Notes under the pieces: model-generated
The model's database searches: none
The model's input: the letters and a program-made list of their open reading frames with translations, nothing else
What the model was told of the DNA's origin: nothing
Made by a program: the position numbers and the translations under genes
DNA from: Aquimarina algicola
GTDB taxonomy: Bacteria > Bacteroidota > Bacteroidia > Flavobacteriales > Flavobacteriaceae
Reading direction: 5' to 3'
Assembly: GCF_006443095.1 (NCBI RefSeq)
Contig: NZ_VFWZ01000001.1
Location: 434,001-498,000, forward strand
Length of the DNA stretch: 64,000 bases
Shown: piece after piece, positions 34,338 through 42,998 of the stretch
Numbering within the stretch: position 1 is the stretch's first letter
Layout: every line of letters begins with the position of its first letter

Positions 34338-36923
34338 CTAAGCAGAGTTACGACTCGCATTTATGTTGCCAAAAAGAGAACGTGTTACTAGTTTTTCATA
34401 CACTTCTAATTCTTGAGCACTTAAATTTCCTGTTTTGTTATGTTCCTGAATTTTTCTTAATGCATATTGCTGAATCGTCAATAACGGTAAAACAATATTT
34501 TCTCGTGCATTAACAGAGGCTTTTCCTGCTAATTCATTTTGCATTAGTTCTGAATACCCTGTTAACTTTAATAATAATGTTTTTGTCAGTTCATATTCGT
34601 CATGAATCATATTCCAAAACTCACTATACTCGGGATCTTCACTCATATATGCTGTCAACTGAAAAAATGATTTGGTTAAACTCATCATACTATTACCAAC
34701 GAGCGCTCTAAAAAATGCCGAATTTTTATATAGTTGGGTTACTTTATCGAATTCATTACGATCTTCAAAAGCTTTTAAAGCTGTTCCAACTCCATAAAAT
34801 CCAGGTACATTTTGTTTAAGTTGGCTCCAACTCCCTACAAAAGGTATGGCTCGCAATGCTCTAAAATCAAGAGTGTCGCTCTGGTTTCTTTTAGAAGGCC
34901 TACTACCGATATTAGCTTTTCCATAATATTTTAAAGTACTCATATGTTCTAAATATGGAAGAAACTTTGGATGCGCTTTAAAATCTGAATAAGTAGCATA
35001 GCTTATATCTGCTAGCTCTTGCATTGTAGATTCATCGTCTTCAGAGAATACTTTATTAGTATTGTATTCTAACTCATTTTCTACTCCTGCTCCTAATAAC
35101 TGTTCAAGATTATATTGGCAGGAATCCAACATTCCAAAATTAGAACTGATGGTTTGTCCTTGTATTGTTAATTGTATTTCTTCATTCTCTATTTTTGGTC
35201 CTAAAGAAGCATAAAATTGGTGTGTATTTCCTCCTCCTCTTGCTGGAGGTCCTCCTCTACCATCAAAAAAGACTACATCAATATCATATTTACGAGATAT
35301 TTCTGTCAAAGCTTCTTTTGCTTTAAAAATCCCCCAATTCGCCATTAGATATCCTCCATCTTTTGTACCATCAGAGAAGCCTAACATGATAGTTTGTTTT
35401 CTTTTTCTACGTTCTAGATGTTGCATATAGACAGGGTTCTTATACAGTGTTTCCATTACTTGATCTGCAACCTGAAGATCAGAAACCGTTTCAAACAAAG
35501 GAATAACATCAACTGTAGGATGTTGCCAATCACAAAGTCTAATCATTGCAAAAGTCTCCATGACATTTAATACGCTACCATTATTGCTAATTATATATCG
35601 ATGCGCTCCTCTTTCTCCATTTTTTTGTTGTATCGTTTTAATCGCATAAATAGATTCTATGGTTGATCGCGAAATATCATCTTCAAAAACTGTTGGGTCT
35701 AATGTTCCTTTTACATTTGATAAAACCGCTATTTGTTCACTTTCAGAAAGAGTATTATAATCTTTAGGAAATATATCCAGACCTAATTTGTAAGATGTAT
35801 TTACAATATTCGTAAGTACTTTGTGGTGTACTCTAGAATCTTGACGGATATCTAGTGTTGCAAAATGAAAACCAAAAATCTTTATTCTATCGATTAAGTC
35901 TTGAAGGTCTGTTAAAAATAAAGATTGGTGATGTTCTATCAACTCTTCTTTTATTTCTAACAATCCATTAATCAAAGTTTCTTGAGACAAGGGTATTGCT
36001 GTTTTAGCGTAATAGAAATTATCATATAGAGCATTTTCTAAGACCGTAATTTTTTCTGGAAGGCTTCCAAATGTAAGTCGTCTTTTTAATGCTCTTATAT
36101 CTCTGTAATAATTTAATAAAATAGATTTCCTAAGTTTTTTAGCAACTTTAAGAGTAGTTTCGGTTGTTACAAATGGGTTTCCATCTCTATCGCCTCCCGG
36201 CCAAAAACCAAGATTGATCAAGTCGTTACCCAAATCTTCTCCAGGAAATATATTCTGTTGTATATAATTATAGATGGTTCCTACAGAATTGTAAAAGACA
36301 TTTTCCAGATACCATATTAAACTTACAGCCTCATCATAAGGGGTTGGTTTTTGTTTTTTAAAGAAAGATGTTTTACCCAACTGAGTCAGTAACTTTTTGA
36401 TCATAATCAAATTTTCATCTCGAATTGCCTGATCCAGATCATGTATAATCCCTAATACAGTTCCCGGGTAAAATTGGGTAGGATGTGCTGTTAACGTTAT
36501 TCTAATCTTGAAACGCCTTAAATATTCTTTAAGTTTTTCAGACTGTCCTTTGGCTTGTGCTTCTTCTTTAATACTCCTTAAAGTTCCTCTACCATCCATA
36601 TTATGAACAATATGAAAAGCAGAATCCTCTATGGCATCAAACAAAACAACTTGTCTTTCTATTAGTTGTATAAACTGAAAAAGTAAATCGCGTTGTTCTT
36701 TTTCATTTCTTTGATCCCCATATCGATCAAAAAACTCTTTAATTATCTCTGTTGGGTTTTTCTTTTCTTCATACCCTTTTTCGCAAACTTCTGTAAAAAG
36801 GGGTAATAATGTACCTGTTCTTGTAAGTGTATTAAACGGTAAGGTAATAAATATACTATTGTATATTTGATACTTTGACAGAACGTTTTCATTGAAACGT
36901 TCAATTTTTGGTTTTCTTGGCAT
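34338..36923 (-). CDS. ppc: Phosphoenolpyruvate carboxylase
   Basis: Ppc carboxylates PEP to oxaloacetate, replenishing the TCA cycle. The 861-residue protein has the first active-site block LTAHPTQFYPGT with His147, GGDRDGNPFVTTE from 243, and MLGFSDGTKDGGYLMANW (513-530). In canonical enzymes the first block reads TAHPTE and the glycine loop FHGRGG; here they read TAHPTQ and FDGRGG (Asp554). These changes are probably a lineage feature rather than loss of function, because all other blocks are intact. The C-terminus is SRNSA. It is flanked by terminators on both sides and so is monocistronic. Confidence 0.9.
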   Translation of the reverse strand: MPRKPKIERFNENVLSKYQIYNSIFITLPFNTLTRTGTLLPLFTEVCEKGYEEKKNPTEIIKEFFDRYGDQRNEKEQRDLLFQFIQLIERQVVLFDAIEDSAFHIVHNMDGRGTLRSIKEEAQAKGQSEKLKEYLRRFKIRITLTAHPTQFYPGTVLGIIHDLDQAIRDENLIMIKKLLTQLGKTSFFKKQKPTPYDEAVSLIWYLENVFYNSVGTIYNYIQQNIFPGEDLGNDLINLGFWPGGDRDGNPFVTTETTLKVAKKLRKSILLNYYRDIRALKRRLTFGSLPEKITVLENALYDNFYYAKTAIPLSQETLINGLLEIKEELIEHHQSLFLTDLQDLIDRIKIFGFHFATLDIRQDSRVHHKVLTNIVNTSYKLGLDIFPKDYNTLSESEQIAVLSNVKGTLDPTVFEDDISRSTIESIYAIKTIQQKNGERGAHRYIISNNGSVLNVMETFAMIRLCDWQHPTVDVIPLFETVSDLQVADQVMETLYKNPVYMQHLERRKRKQTIMLGFSDGTKDGGYLMANWGIFKAKEALTEISRKYDIDVVFFDGRGGPPARGGGNTHQFYASLGPKIENEEIQLTIQGQTISSNFGMLDSCQYNLEQLLGAGVENELEYNTNKVFSEDDESTMQELADISYATYSDFKAHPKFLPYLEHMSTLKYYGKANIGSRPSKRNQSDTLDFRALRAIPFVGSWSQLKQNVPGFYGVGTALKAFEDRNEFDKVTQLYKNSAFFRALVGNSMMSLTKSFFQLTAYMSEDPEYSEFWNMIHDEYELTKTLLLKLTGYSELMQNELAGKASVNARENIVLPLLTIQQYALRKIQEHNKTGNLSAQELEVYEKLVTRSLFGNINASRNSA

Positions 36924-36962
36924 GACAGTGTGGTTAAAATTTGGTCAATAAACATAAAAAAG

Positions 36963-36987
36963 CCCTTTAAGATTTTGTCTTAAAGGG
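36963..36987 (-). terminator. Intrinsic terminator after the second Lrp gene
   Basis: CCCTTTAAGA and TCTTAAAGGG form a 10-bp stem with a 5-nt loop. On the minus strand it is followed by a T-run, 27 bp after the stop of the Lrp gene at 37014. Confidence 0.85.
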
Positions 36988-37013
36988 TTTGTAAATTTTA
37001 ATTAAAAAACCCT

Positions 37014-37493
37014 TTACAACTCTTGAAAAATTGAGTGCATTAAGCGTTTTTTATCATTGATACTTTCTTCTAAAGAAATCATAGTTTCAGTACGATAAAC
37101 TCCATCAATATCATCTAATTGAAAAATAATCTCCTTTGCATGGTTAGTGTCTTTGGCTCTTACTTTACAAAAAATATTAAATTTACCCGTAGTGATGTGT
37201 GCTACGGTTACATATGGAATTTCATTAATTCTTTCTAAAACAAATTTGGTTTGAGATGTATTTTGAAGGTAGATCCCTACATACGCAATAAACGAATACC
37301 CTAATTTTTTATAATCCAATGTTAAAGAAGAACCTTCTATAATGCCGGCTTCTTCCATTTTTTTAACACGTACATGAACAGTACCGGCAGAAATCAATAA
37401 TTTCTTTGCGATATCCGTAAAAGGTGTACGAGTATTTTCAATCAACATGTCTAAAATCTGGTGGTCAACTTCGTCTAATTTAAATTTTGCCAT
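37014..37493 (-). CDS. Lrp/AsnC family transcriptional regulator
   Basis: This 159-residue protein has the N-terminal winged HTH (LDEVDHQILDMLIENTRTPF, ISAGTVHVRVKKMEEAGII) and the C-terminal RAM domain with IDGVYRTETMISLEE. It is nearer to the standard Lrp/AsnC sequence than the protein at 2408 and may be a broader-acting regulator. It is monocistronic, followed by a clear terminator, and downstream of the M14 carboxypeptidase on the same strand. No operator was identified. Confidence 0.9.
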   Translation of the reverse strand: MAKFKLDEVDHQILDMLIENTRTPFTDIAKKLLISAGTVHVRVKKMEEAGIIEGSSLTLDYKKLGYSFIAYVGIYLQNTSQTKFVLERINEIPYVTVAHITTGKFNIFCKVRAKDTNHAKEIIFQLDDIDGVYRTETMISLEESINDKKRLMHSIFQEL

Positions 37494-37573
37494 AATTTCG
37501 TGTTCTTAAATATTTTTCCCGATTATTTACATTGCAAATTTAGCAGAAAAATACAGTATTCACACCTTTTATT

Positions 37574-38737
37574 TTAACTTTTTATTGATTCTATTAAGAA
37601 TAATTCAGAATCAAGGTGAAATTTTAACAGCTTTACGCTTGGAACTATCTCTACTGTAACGTTTTCGTTCTGTATTACCCTTTTTTGACCCAAAATTTCT
37701 TTATGACCAATATAATTTTGAAGAGCGCCAATTTTTGCAACTTTCGGCAAGAAATTAATATGATTATCGATCAATTTTTCTTCGTATTGAATAGCAATAT
37801 CTACATTTTTACCATCTAGAATTACATTTCTAATGATAATATCATAGAATAATTTTTCGTTTTCTGGGATCAAAAAATAATCTTTGTAATGTTGCCCGGT
37901 AATTACATTTGTAGCTATAAAATGTGAAGAAACAAGCAGTGCATAAAAAATAAATGACCTAGTCTTATCACGATCCCAATCATCAGGATAATGCCCAGCT
38001 TCAAAAAGAATGGTAGGAATACCTCTATTAGCTAATGTATCGCCCACACAATTAATATTAAAACTATCATCATATCGCCCTACCTGATTTGGGATAAATT
38101 GCTGGACAGTATCATTCATTTTAGAAATAATCTCCATGGCAATCTTACGATCGGCTGTAATAGTACGTTCGTGATCTCCTGCCGGTGATAAAAATGATAC
38201 AGTAGCCGGATATTTGGTCGCACCTACAGCAAAAATAGTTCGTTGACCATGAAGATTAAAAGCGACATCTGGTTGTATATCTTTGATTAGCTTATCTAAT
38301 ACGTTACTTTCTTTCTGTGTTCTATCCTGGGCATCTCTATTAAGGTCCACTTTATTATGATTAAGCCTTGTATACGTTTTTGCACCATCTGGACTTAATA
38401 TAGGTATAATGTAAAGTGTACAGTTTTCTAAAATAGTATTTGCAATGTCATTAGAAGGATCTATAAGCAAATGCAAAAAGTCTACTACTGCTTTTGTAGT
38501 TGTGCTTTCATTACCATGCATTTGTGACCAAAACAATAATTTTTTGGTTCCTTTTCCTAATTTTAAAAGATATATAGGCAGTTTATCTTCAGAAAAACCA
38601 ATTTCACTGACTTCAACTCTTGAAGATTGAGATAATTCATTTAAAATAGGTGATATATGGTCCAAGTGTATATATCGACCTGATAAAGACGAATTACTAT
38701 ACTTATGAAACCAATCTTGTAAATTTTGAATGTTCAT
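37574..38737 (-). CDS. M14-family zinc carboxypeptidase
   Basis: This 387-residue protein has the M14 zinc site HGNES with His74 and Glu77, the third ligand His163 (FNLHGQRT) and the catalytic Glu246 in LFEAGHYPDDW. Arg-rich substrate contacts include DLNRDAQ (131-137). No signal peptide is evident, so it may act in the cytoplasm on peptides or muropeptides, as for some M14 amidases and deacylases. It is divergent from an XRE regulator across a 365-bp region with a palindrome array, and the outermost palindrome overlaps its predicted -7 element. Confidence 0.88.
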   Translation of the reverse strand: MNIQNLQDWFHKYSNSSLSGRYIHLDHISPILNELSQSSRVEVSEIGFSEDKLPIYLLKLGKGTKKLLFWSQMHGNESTTTKAVVDFLHLLIDPSNDIANTILENCTLYIIPILSPDGAKTYTRLNHNKVDLNRDAQDRTQKESNVLDKLIKDIQPDVAFNLHGQRTIFAVGATKYPATVSFLSPAGDHERTITADRKIAMEIISKMNDTVQQFIPNQVGRYDDSFNINCVGDTLANRGIPTILFEAGHYPDDWDRDKTRSFIFYALLVSSHFIATNVITGQHYKDYFLIPENEKLFYDIIIRNVILDGKNVDIAIQYEEKLIDNHINFLPKVAKIGALQNYIGHKEILGQKRVIQNENVTVEIVPSVKLLKFHLDSELFLIESIKS

Positions 38738-38800
38738 TTTTTGTCTAATAAGTTGTAAAAATACTATTGTTTATGAAGGATTCAAATCAAATAAATATAA

Positions 38801-39077
38801 GTTACAAACGTAAACATTTATATAATTTACTTCTGTAAACAAGACTTATTTACATTTGTAAACACAACTAATATCAAGTTTTCATCATTAAGTAATCTCT
38901 AAAGATTTATTTATTCTACAAGTGTAAACAGTATTTAACAAATTATTTATGTTTATAGTTAATAAACTAATTATAAGTAAATTAAATAATCTTACTTAAA
39001 GTTTAAAATCATACTTTATTTCATGCATTCACATTTGTAAACTCATTATTTACCATTAATTGTTTACATTTGTATTG
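38801..39077. promoter_or_regulatory. Array of six palindromic operators between M14 peptidase and XRE regulator
   Basis: Six 15-bp copies close to TTTACATTTGTAAAC occur at 38801-38815, 38826-38840, 38849-38863, 38915-38929, 39028-39042 and 39063-39077; a half-site GTTTACAATG sits at 39096-39105 across the XRE start codon. The copy at 38801 contains TACGTTTG on the minus strand and the one at 39063 contains TACATTTG on the plus strand, each a TAnnTTTG -7 element facing its own gene. The neighbouring XRE protein is the natural candidate to bind them. The rest of the 365-bp gap is AT-rich with no gene. Confidence 0.6.
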
Positions 39078-39102
39078 ACTAATCAAACACCTATTGTTTA
39101 CA

Positions 39103-39576
39103 ATGCTGAACACTTCCCATTTTGGTGAAAGAATCCAAAAACTAATGAATTATTACAATGTATCTGCATCTTCATTTGCAGATTATATGGGTGTAGGACG
39201 ATCTTCTATTTCTCATATTTTGAGTGGAAGAAATAAACCTAGTCTTGATTTTGTAATGAAAGTTGTCGAAGCATATACCGATGTAGATTTATTATGGCTA
39301 CTCTATGGCGAAGGATCGTTTCCTAAATCTCAAAAGATAGAGACTATAGAAAAACAAATTCCTATAGAAACTCCTCCTCCTTTACTTGAAGAAGAAAAAA
39401 AAATCGAACATGATTTATTTTCTCAAAATACCTCTGATAAAGAAGATGAAAATATAAGATCTGAAATATCTAACAATATTCCTGCATTAAACATAAATGA
39501 AGAACAAAAAATTGAAAAAATTATTATTTTATATTCAGATGGTACTTTTGATTCCTACAAAATGAAAAAAAAGTAA
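39103..39576 (+). CDS. XRE-family helix-turn-helix regulator
   Basis: I use ATG 39103 (157 residues); an in-frame TTG at 39094 would lie in the half-operator. The HTH is at about residues 5-60: FGERIQKLMNYYNVSASSF, then YMGVGRSSISHILSGRNKPS. It is followed by an acidic, Lys/Glu-rich linker (residues 75-135) and a C-terminal strand segment (KIIILYSDGTFDSYKMKKK). No peptidase domain is present. The gene is divergent from an M14 peptidase and preceded by the palindrome array, suggesting autoregulation. The linker contains a run of nine A (39395-39403), another possible slippage site. Confidence 0.88.
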   Translation: MLNTSHFGERIQKLMNYYNVSASSFADYMGVGRSSISHILSGRNKPSLDFVMKVVEAYTDVDLLWLLYGEGSFPKSQKIETIEKQIPIETPPPLLEEEKKIEHDLFSQNTSDKEDENIRSEISNNIPALNINEEQKIEKIIILYSDGTFDSYKMKKK

Positions 39577-39652
39577 AAAGATTTTTATCTTCTACTCTTT
39601 ATTTTTAAGAAATAGATTTATTTTCGTCATCTATTTTAAGGGGTGGTATGCT

Positions 39653-40024
39653 ATGAAAAAAATATTCTTGCTTTTTTCTTGTTCTTTATTACTAAGTTGC
39701 TACAATCAGGAACGAAATTGTGAAAATTTTCGAACAGGGACCTTTGAGTTTGAGACATTTTTGAATGGAGAGCTTGTTAAGACGACTTTTATTCGAAATG
39801 ATACTATTGAAATTGATTACTTTAAAGGAAAAAGTGATACGGCAAGTATAAGATGGATAAATGATTGCGAATATATCTTGCAAAAATTACACCCAAAAAG
39901 TATGTCTGAGGAAAAGGCAATACATATGAAGATATTAAGTACAGACTACGATACTTACACTTTTGAATATGGTCTTGTAGACAATGCTAATAAACAACGT
40001 GGAACCGCTAAAAAAATTAAATAA
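39653..40024 (+). CDS. Small lipoprotein of unknown function
   Basis: This 123-residue protein has a lipoprotein signal peptide (MKKIFLLFSCSLLLSC, lipobox LLSC, lipid Cys16). The mature domain is strand-rich with two cysteines (NCENFRTGTF, NDCEYILQK). Its TAA overlaps the ATG of terC by one base (40022-40026, TAATG), showing tight translational coupling. Homologues in flavobacteria are sometimes labelled 'DNA topoisomerase IV', for which I see no support here. Function unknown. Confidence 0.75.
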   Translation: MKKIFLLFSCSLLLSCYNQERNCENFRTGTFEFETFLNGELVKTTFIRNDTIEIDYFKGKSDTASIRWINDCEYILQKLHPKSMSEEKAIHMKILSTDYDTYTFEYGLVDNANKQRGTAKKIK

Positions 40025-40827
40025 TGTTTGAAATATTTGCTTCTGCAGATGCATGGGTTGCTTTATTAACCCTTACTTTTTTAGAAATAGTTCTTGGTAT
40101 AGATAATATTATTTTTATCTCCTTGGCCTCTAGTAAATTACCAGATAATCAACAAAAAAAAGCTACAAATATAGGGTTGATATTAGCTATGGTTATGCGG
40201 ATACTTTTATTATTTGGTATCTCTCTATTAGTTGCTATGGAAGCTCCCTTTTGGCATATCAACTTACCATGGATCGAAGCAGGAATTAGCGGACAATCAT
40301 TAATTCTCTTTGGAGGAGGTATATTTCTACTTTACAAAAGTGTTCACGAAATTCATGATAAGGTTGAAGAAAAAGGTGAAGAAGAAAAAGAAATAAAAGC
40401 CAAAAGCTCTTCTTCTCTATCCAATGCTATAATGCAGATTACATTAATCAATATTGTATTTTCGTTTGACTCTATACTTACTGCTGTGGGAATGACAAAT
40501 GGGTTAAGCGATGATCCAAATGATGCATTAATCATTATGATTGTTGCTGTTGTTATATCAGTTTTAATCATGATGCTTTTTGCAACTCCTGTTGGACGAT
40601 TTGTTAATAAGCATCCTTCTGTACAAATTCTTGGATTATCATTCCTTATTTTGATCGGTTTTATGCTTATTGCTGAAGCTGCACATCTTGCTCATCTTGA
40701 AATTTTTGAAACAGAAGTAGGAACAATCCCCAAAGGATATTTATATTTTACTATAGCTTTCTCTTTATTCATAGAATTCTTGAACTTCAAACTTAGAAAA
40801 AAGAATAAGCGTAGTCGTAGTGCATAG
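40024..40827 (+). CDS. TerC family integral membrane protein
   Basis: This 267-residue protein has seven predicted membrane helices and the TerC signatures FLEIVLGIDNIIFISL near residue 20 and IVFSFDSILTAVGMT near residue 145; the acidic residues in the helices are the conserved ion-site positions. TerC proteins have been linked to metal (including Mn) export and to metallation of exported proteins. A charged cytoplasmic loop (about residues 115-135, EEKGEEEKEIKAK) lies between helices. It overlaps an upstream small lipoprotein gene by one base. Confidence 0.92.
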   Translation: MFEIFASADAWVALLTLTFLEIVLGIDNIIFISLASSKLPDNQQKKATNIGLILAMVMRILLLFGISLLVAMEAPFWHINLPWIEAGISGQSLILFGGGIFLLYKSVHEIHDKVEEKGEEEKEIKAKSSSSLSNAIMQITLINIVFSFDSILTAVGMTNGLSDDPNDALIIMIVAVVISVLIMMLFATPVGRFVNKHPSVQILGLSFLILIGFMLIAEAAHLAHLEIFETEVGTIPKGYLYFTIAFSLFIEFLNFKLRKKNKRSRSA

Positions 40828-40885
40828 TCCTTTGAATTATAATTTCTCATTTCATCAATGAAATTTAAAATCAGTTTTTTGATAT

Positions 40886-41461
40886 ATGAATCTTGAAAAA
40901 GAATTGCATAAGCGTAGTGAATCTACTTGTGAACTATCTGGTAACAAAGAAGATTTAATAGTTTACGAAGTACCTCAATCTCCTGGTAGTGGATTAGATT
41001 CTCATATTTTGATTTCTAAGGTTTGTTTTGAGCAAATTGAGAATAATAAAGAAATCGATCCTAATTTTTGGCGTTGTTTAAATGATAGCATGTGGAGTGA
41101 AATACCTGCTGTACAAGTAGTGGCGTACAGAATGTTATATCGTTTAAGAAATGAAGGCTGGCCTCAAGATCTTATTGATATGTTGTATCTAGATGATGAA
41201 ACATTAGCATGGGCAAAAGCTACAATTGAAGATGATACAGAAGATAATATCAAACACCTTGATTCAAACGGAGTAACCCTTCAAAAAGGAGATAATGTAG
41301 TGTTGATTAAAGATCTGGACGTAAAAGGTGCTAATTTTACTGCAAAACGAGGAACAGCTGTTAGAAATATTTCGTTAGTACACGATAATCCAGAACATAT
41401 AGAAGGACGTGTAAATGGGCAACATATTGTGATTCTTACAAAATATGTCAAAAAATCTTAA
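40886..41461 (+). CDS. PhnA-domain protein
   Basis: This 191-residue protein has the C-terminal PhnA domain (DSNGVTLQKGDNVVLIKDL, GRVNGQHIVILTKYVKK) and an N-terminal Cys-containing segment (STCELSGNKEDL) that may bind metal or an HNH-like site. PhnA/YjdM members were once linked to phosphonate use, but no phosphonate genes are present, so the function is unknown. It starts at ATG 40886, 59 bp after terC on the same strand. Confidence 0.85.
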   Translation: MNLEKELHKRSESTCELSGNKEDLIVYEVPQSPGSGLDSHILISKVCFEQIENNKEIDPNFWRCLNDSMWSEIPAVQVVAYRMLYRLRNEGWPQDLIDMLYLDDETLAWAKATIEDDTEDNIKHLDSNGVTLQKGDNVVLIKDLDVKGANFTAKRGTAVRNISLVHDNPEHIEGRVNGQHIVILTKYVKKS

Positions 41462-41487
41462 GAAATATAAAAGTCGATCTTTTATAC

Positions 41488-41838
41488 CTAAAATTTATGG
41501 GTAAATTGTAAGCCTCCGTAATAAAAAAGTTGTAGCCAATAAAAAAGTTGAAAAGGCAAAGAAATAAAAAATTGCTTCCATAATATTTCTTGCTTAGACA
41601 TTAATAAAATACCTCCTGTAAGAGCTAATAGTTGAAGTACACAAAATATTACGAATAATTCTGTTTCAAATTTTTGTGAAGTGAATGGAGAACAAATTGT
41701 TGCAATCACAAAAAGGATCAACATAATTGCAGAAGGCAATAATATATTGATATTCAATTTAAAAATAAATTTCATAACTAGAACTGCTGTAACTAGTGGT
41801 AAGACAAAATATAAAATATTAAAAAAAGTTGTATTCAT
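41488..41838 (-). CDS. Small four-helix membrane protein of unknown function
   Basis: This 116-residue protein consists almost wholly of four hydrophobic helices (about 6-26, 28-48, 56-78 and 87-108). No family recognised. It is convergent with the PhnA gene. The short 212-bp stretch upstream (41839-42050) holds no convincing gene. Confidence 0.6.
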   Translation of the reverse strand: MNTTFFNILYFVLPLVTAVLVMKFIFKLNINILLPSAIMLILFVIATICSPFTSQKFETELFVIFCVLQLLALTGGILLMSKQEILWKQFFISLPFQLFYWLQLFYYGGLQFTHKF

Positions 41839-42050
41839 CTTAACTGCATTTAGGTTTTTTAAATGTAATTATTGGATATATCTCAGACATAATTTCCCCT
41901 TGTTTATTAAATGCCTCAATATTCACTTTTTTATAATTTTAATCTTGATGATCTCACCAGTATAAAGCTTAGTTTATTAAAAGACGCTCTCTTTTGGATT
42001 AACACAAACCTTCCATTTTTGCATTGATTCGCTGTAGTTTTATATACTAA

Positions 42051-42671
42051 CTAGCAAATGTTACACGAGCAATTAGTTAAATTATTTCCACAGAGCCATT
42101 TACTTTCAATCCATCCAATAGCACCATTACATTCAACTTTTACCCATTCACCACAAAGATCTTTTAACCTAAGCCCTATTTCTTCTTCTTTAATAACTTT
42201 AATAACTTTTTTACCTTTTGGCTTATCTAAGAGATTTAGGTGTTGACCCTCATAATTCCTAGTATCAACAGAGATCACTGAGCCATGAATCCACCCTTCT
42301 CCATTTGGTATTTTAATATCACCCTTTGCACTCTGTATAGGGCTTTCAATCTTGAACCAGCCATTTTTTGCTTCTGTTAGTATTATAAAATAAAAGTAAT
42401 TTGCATCGTCTAAAATCAATTTTGTGACAATATCTCCCTTAGGAGTTTTACGAATATTAGTACCAGATTTATTAGAGTTATTTAAGTATACACGTAACTT
42501 ACTCGGGGAACATTCTTTAGTTTGATTTTTTTCAGATGAACTCTTATTTATGAATTTTATATCTGTATTTGATGCTATTAGCTTTGATTCACCTCCGCTA
42601 ATTGCTCTCAAATTTTGCCCATGAGAGCTAAAAAATAATATAAGAATACTATAAACAATTAAATTTTTCAT
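42051..42671 (-). CDS. Secreted protein with two SH3-like domains
   Basis: This 206-residue protein has a signal peptide (MKNLIVYSILILFFSSHGQ). Two SH3b-like repeats follow: residues about 60-130 (NKSGTNIRKTPKGDIVTKL, GWFKIESP) and 135-195 (HLNLLDKPKGKKVIKVI, EWVKVECNGAIGWIESKW). SH3b domains usually bind cell-wall peptides. The C-terminus is cysteine-rich (LCGNNLTNCSCNIC), suggesting disulfides or a metal site. It is monocistronic as far as can be seen. Confidence 0.78.
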   Translation of the reverse strand: MKNLIVYSILILFFSSHGQNLRAISGGESKLIASNTDIKFINKSSSEKNQTKECSPSKLRVYLNNSNKSGTNIRKTPKGDIVTKLILDDANYFYFIILTEAKNGWFKIESPIQSAKGDIKIPNGEGWIHGSVISVDTRNYEGQHLNLLDKPKGKKVIKVIKEEEIGLRLKDLCGEWVKVECNGAIGWIESKWLCGNNLTNCSCNIC

Positions 42672-42998
42672 CGTTTCTTTTTAAATATTACCCATATAAA
42701 TATGTATAGCCTTTTATTGTGTAAAATTAAATTTCTATTCTTGTAAAATAATCACTGTTTTCAGTGAGATTATATTTTTAATTCTACAATATTTAAACCA
42801 CGATTCTTTAAAATGAAGTTACTAGCTTTATTAAGACAAATAATAAAACCATTATGTCTAAACTATGAGTTTTGGATATGTGCTATTGAAGATAACAGCT
42901 CTTATAAAAACAAAAATCTTTTAAAATCAAAACACAATATTTATTTAAATAAAAACTTTATATAATTTTATTTAAGTATTTATAAATCAAAAAATTAA
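42672..42998. other. Gene-free AT-rich stretch between SH3 gene and parC
   Basis: This 327-bp stretch has no supported gene. A 6-bp hairpin, TCACTG-TTTT-CAGTGA (42752-42767), followed on the minus strand by TTATTTT, could be a weak terminator of the topoisomerase IV operon, but it lies about 230 bp after the parC stop. A plus-strand frame at 42813-42965 (50 codons) lacks a convincing ribosome site and is probably chance. Confidence 0.5.

Noticed and set aside
39653-40024. Annotation of the small lipoprotein as 'DNA topoisomerase IV'
   Set aside because: The sequence has a lipobox and a small strand domain and no topoisomerase motif; the true topoisomerase IV genes are at 42999-47635.
41850-41965. 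Minus-strand short frames that read as one peptide if an A6 run is shifted by one
   Set aside because: The combined frame is about 45 codons without a start codon and has no recognisable domain; chance in AT-rich DNA is as likely as a remnant gene.
42813-42965. Plus-strand 50-codon frame in the gap before parC
   Set aside because: Lys/Asn/Leu-rich composition expected by chance in AT-rich DNA, no convincing ribosome site or promoter, and no neighbour on that strand.
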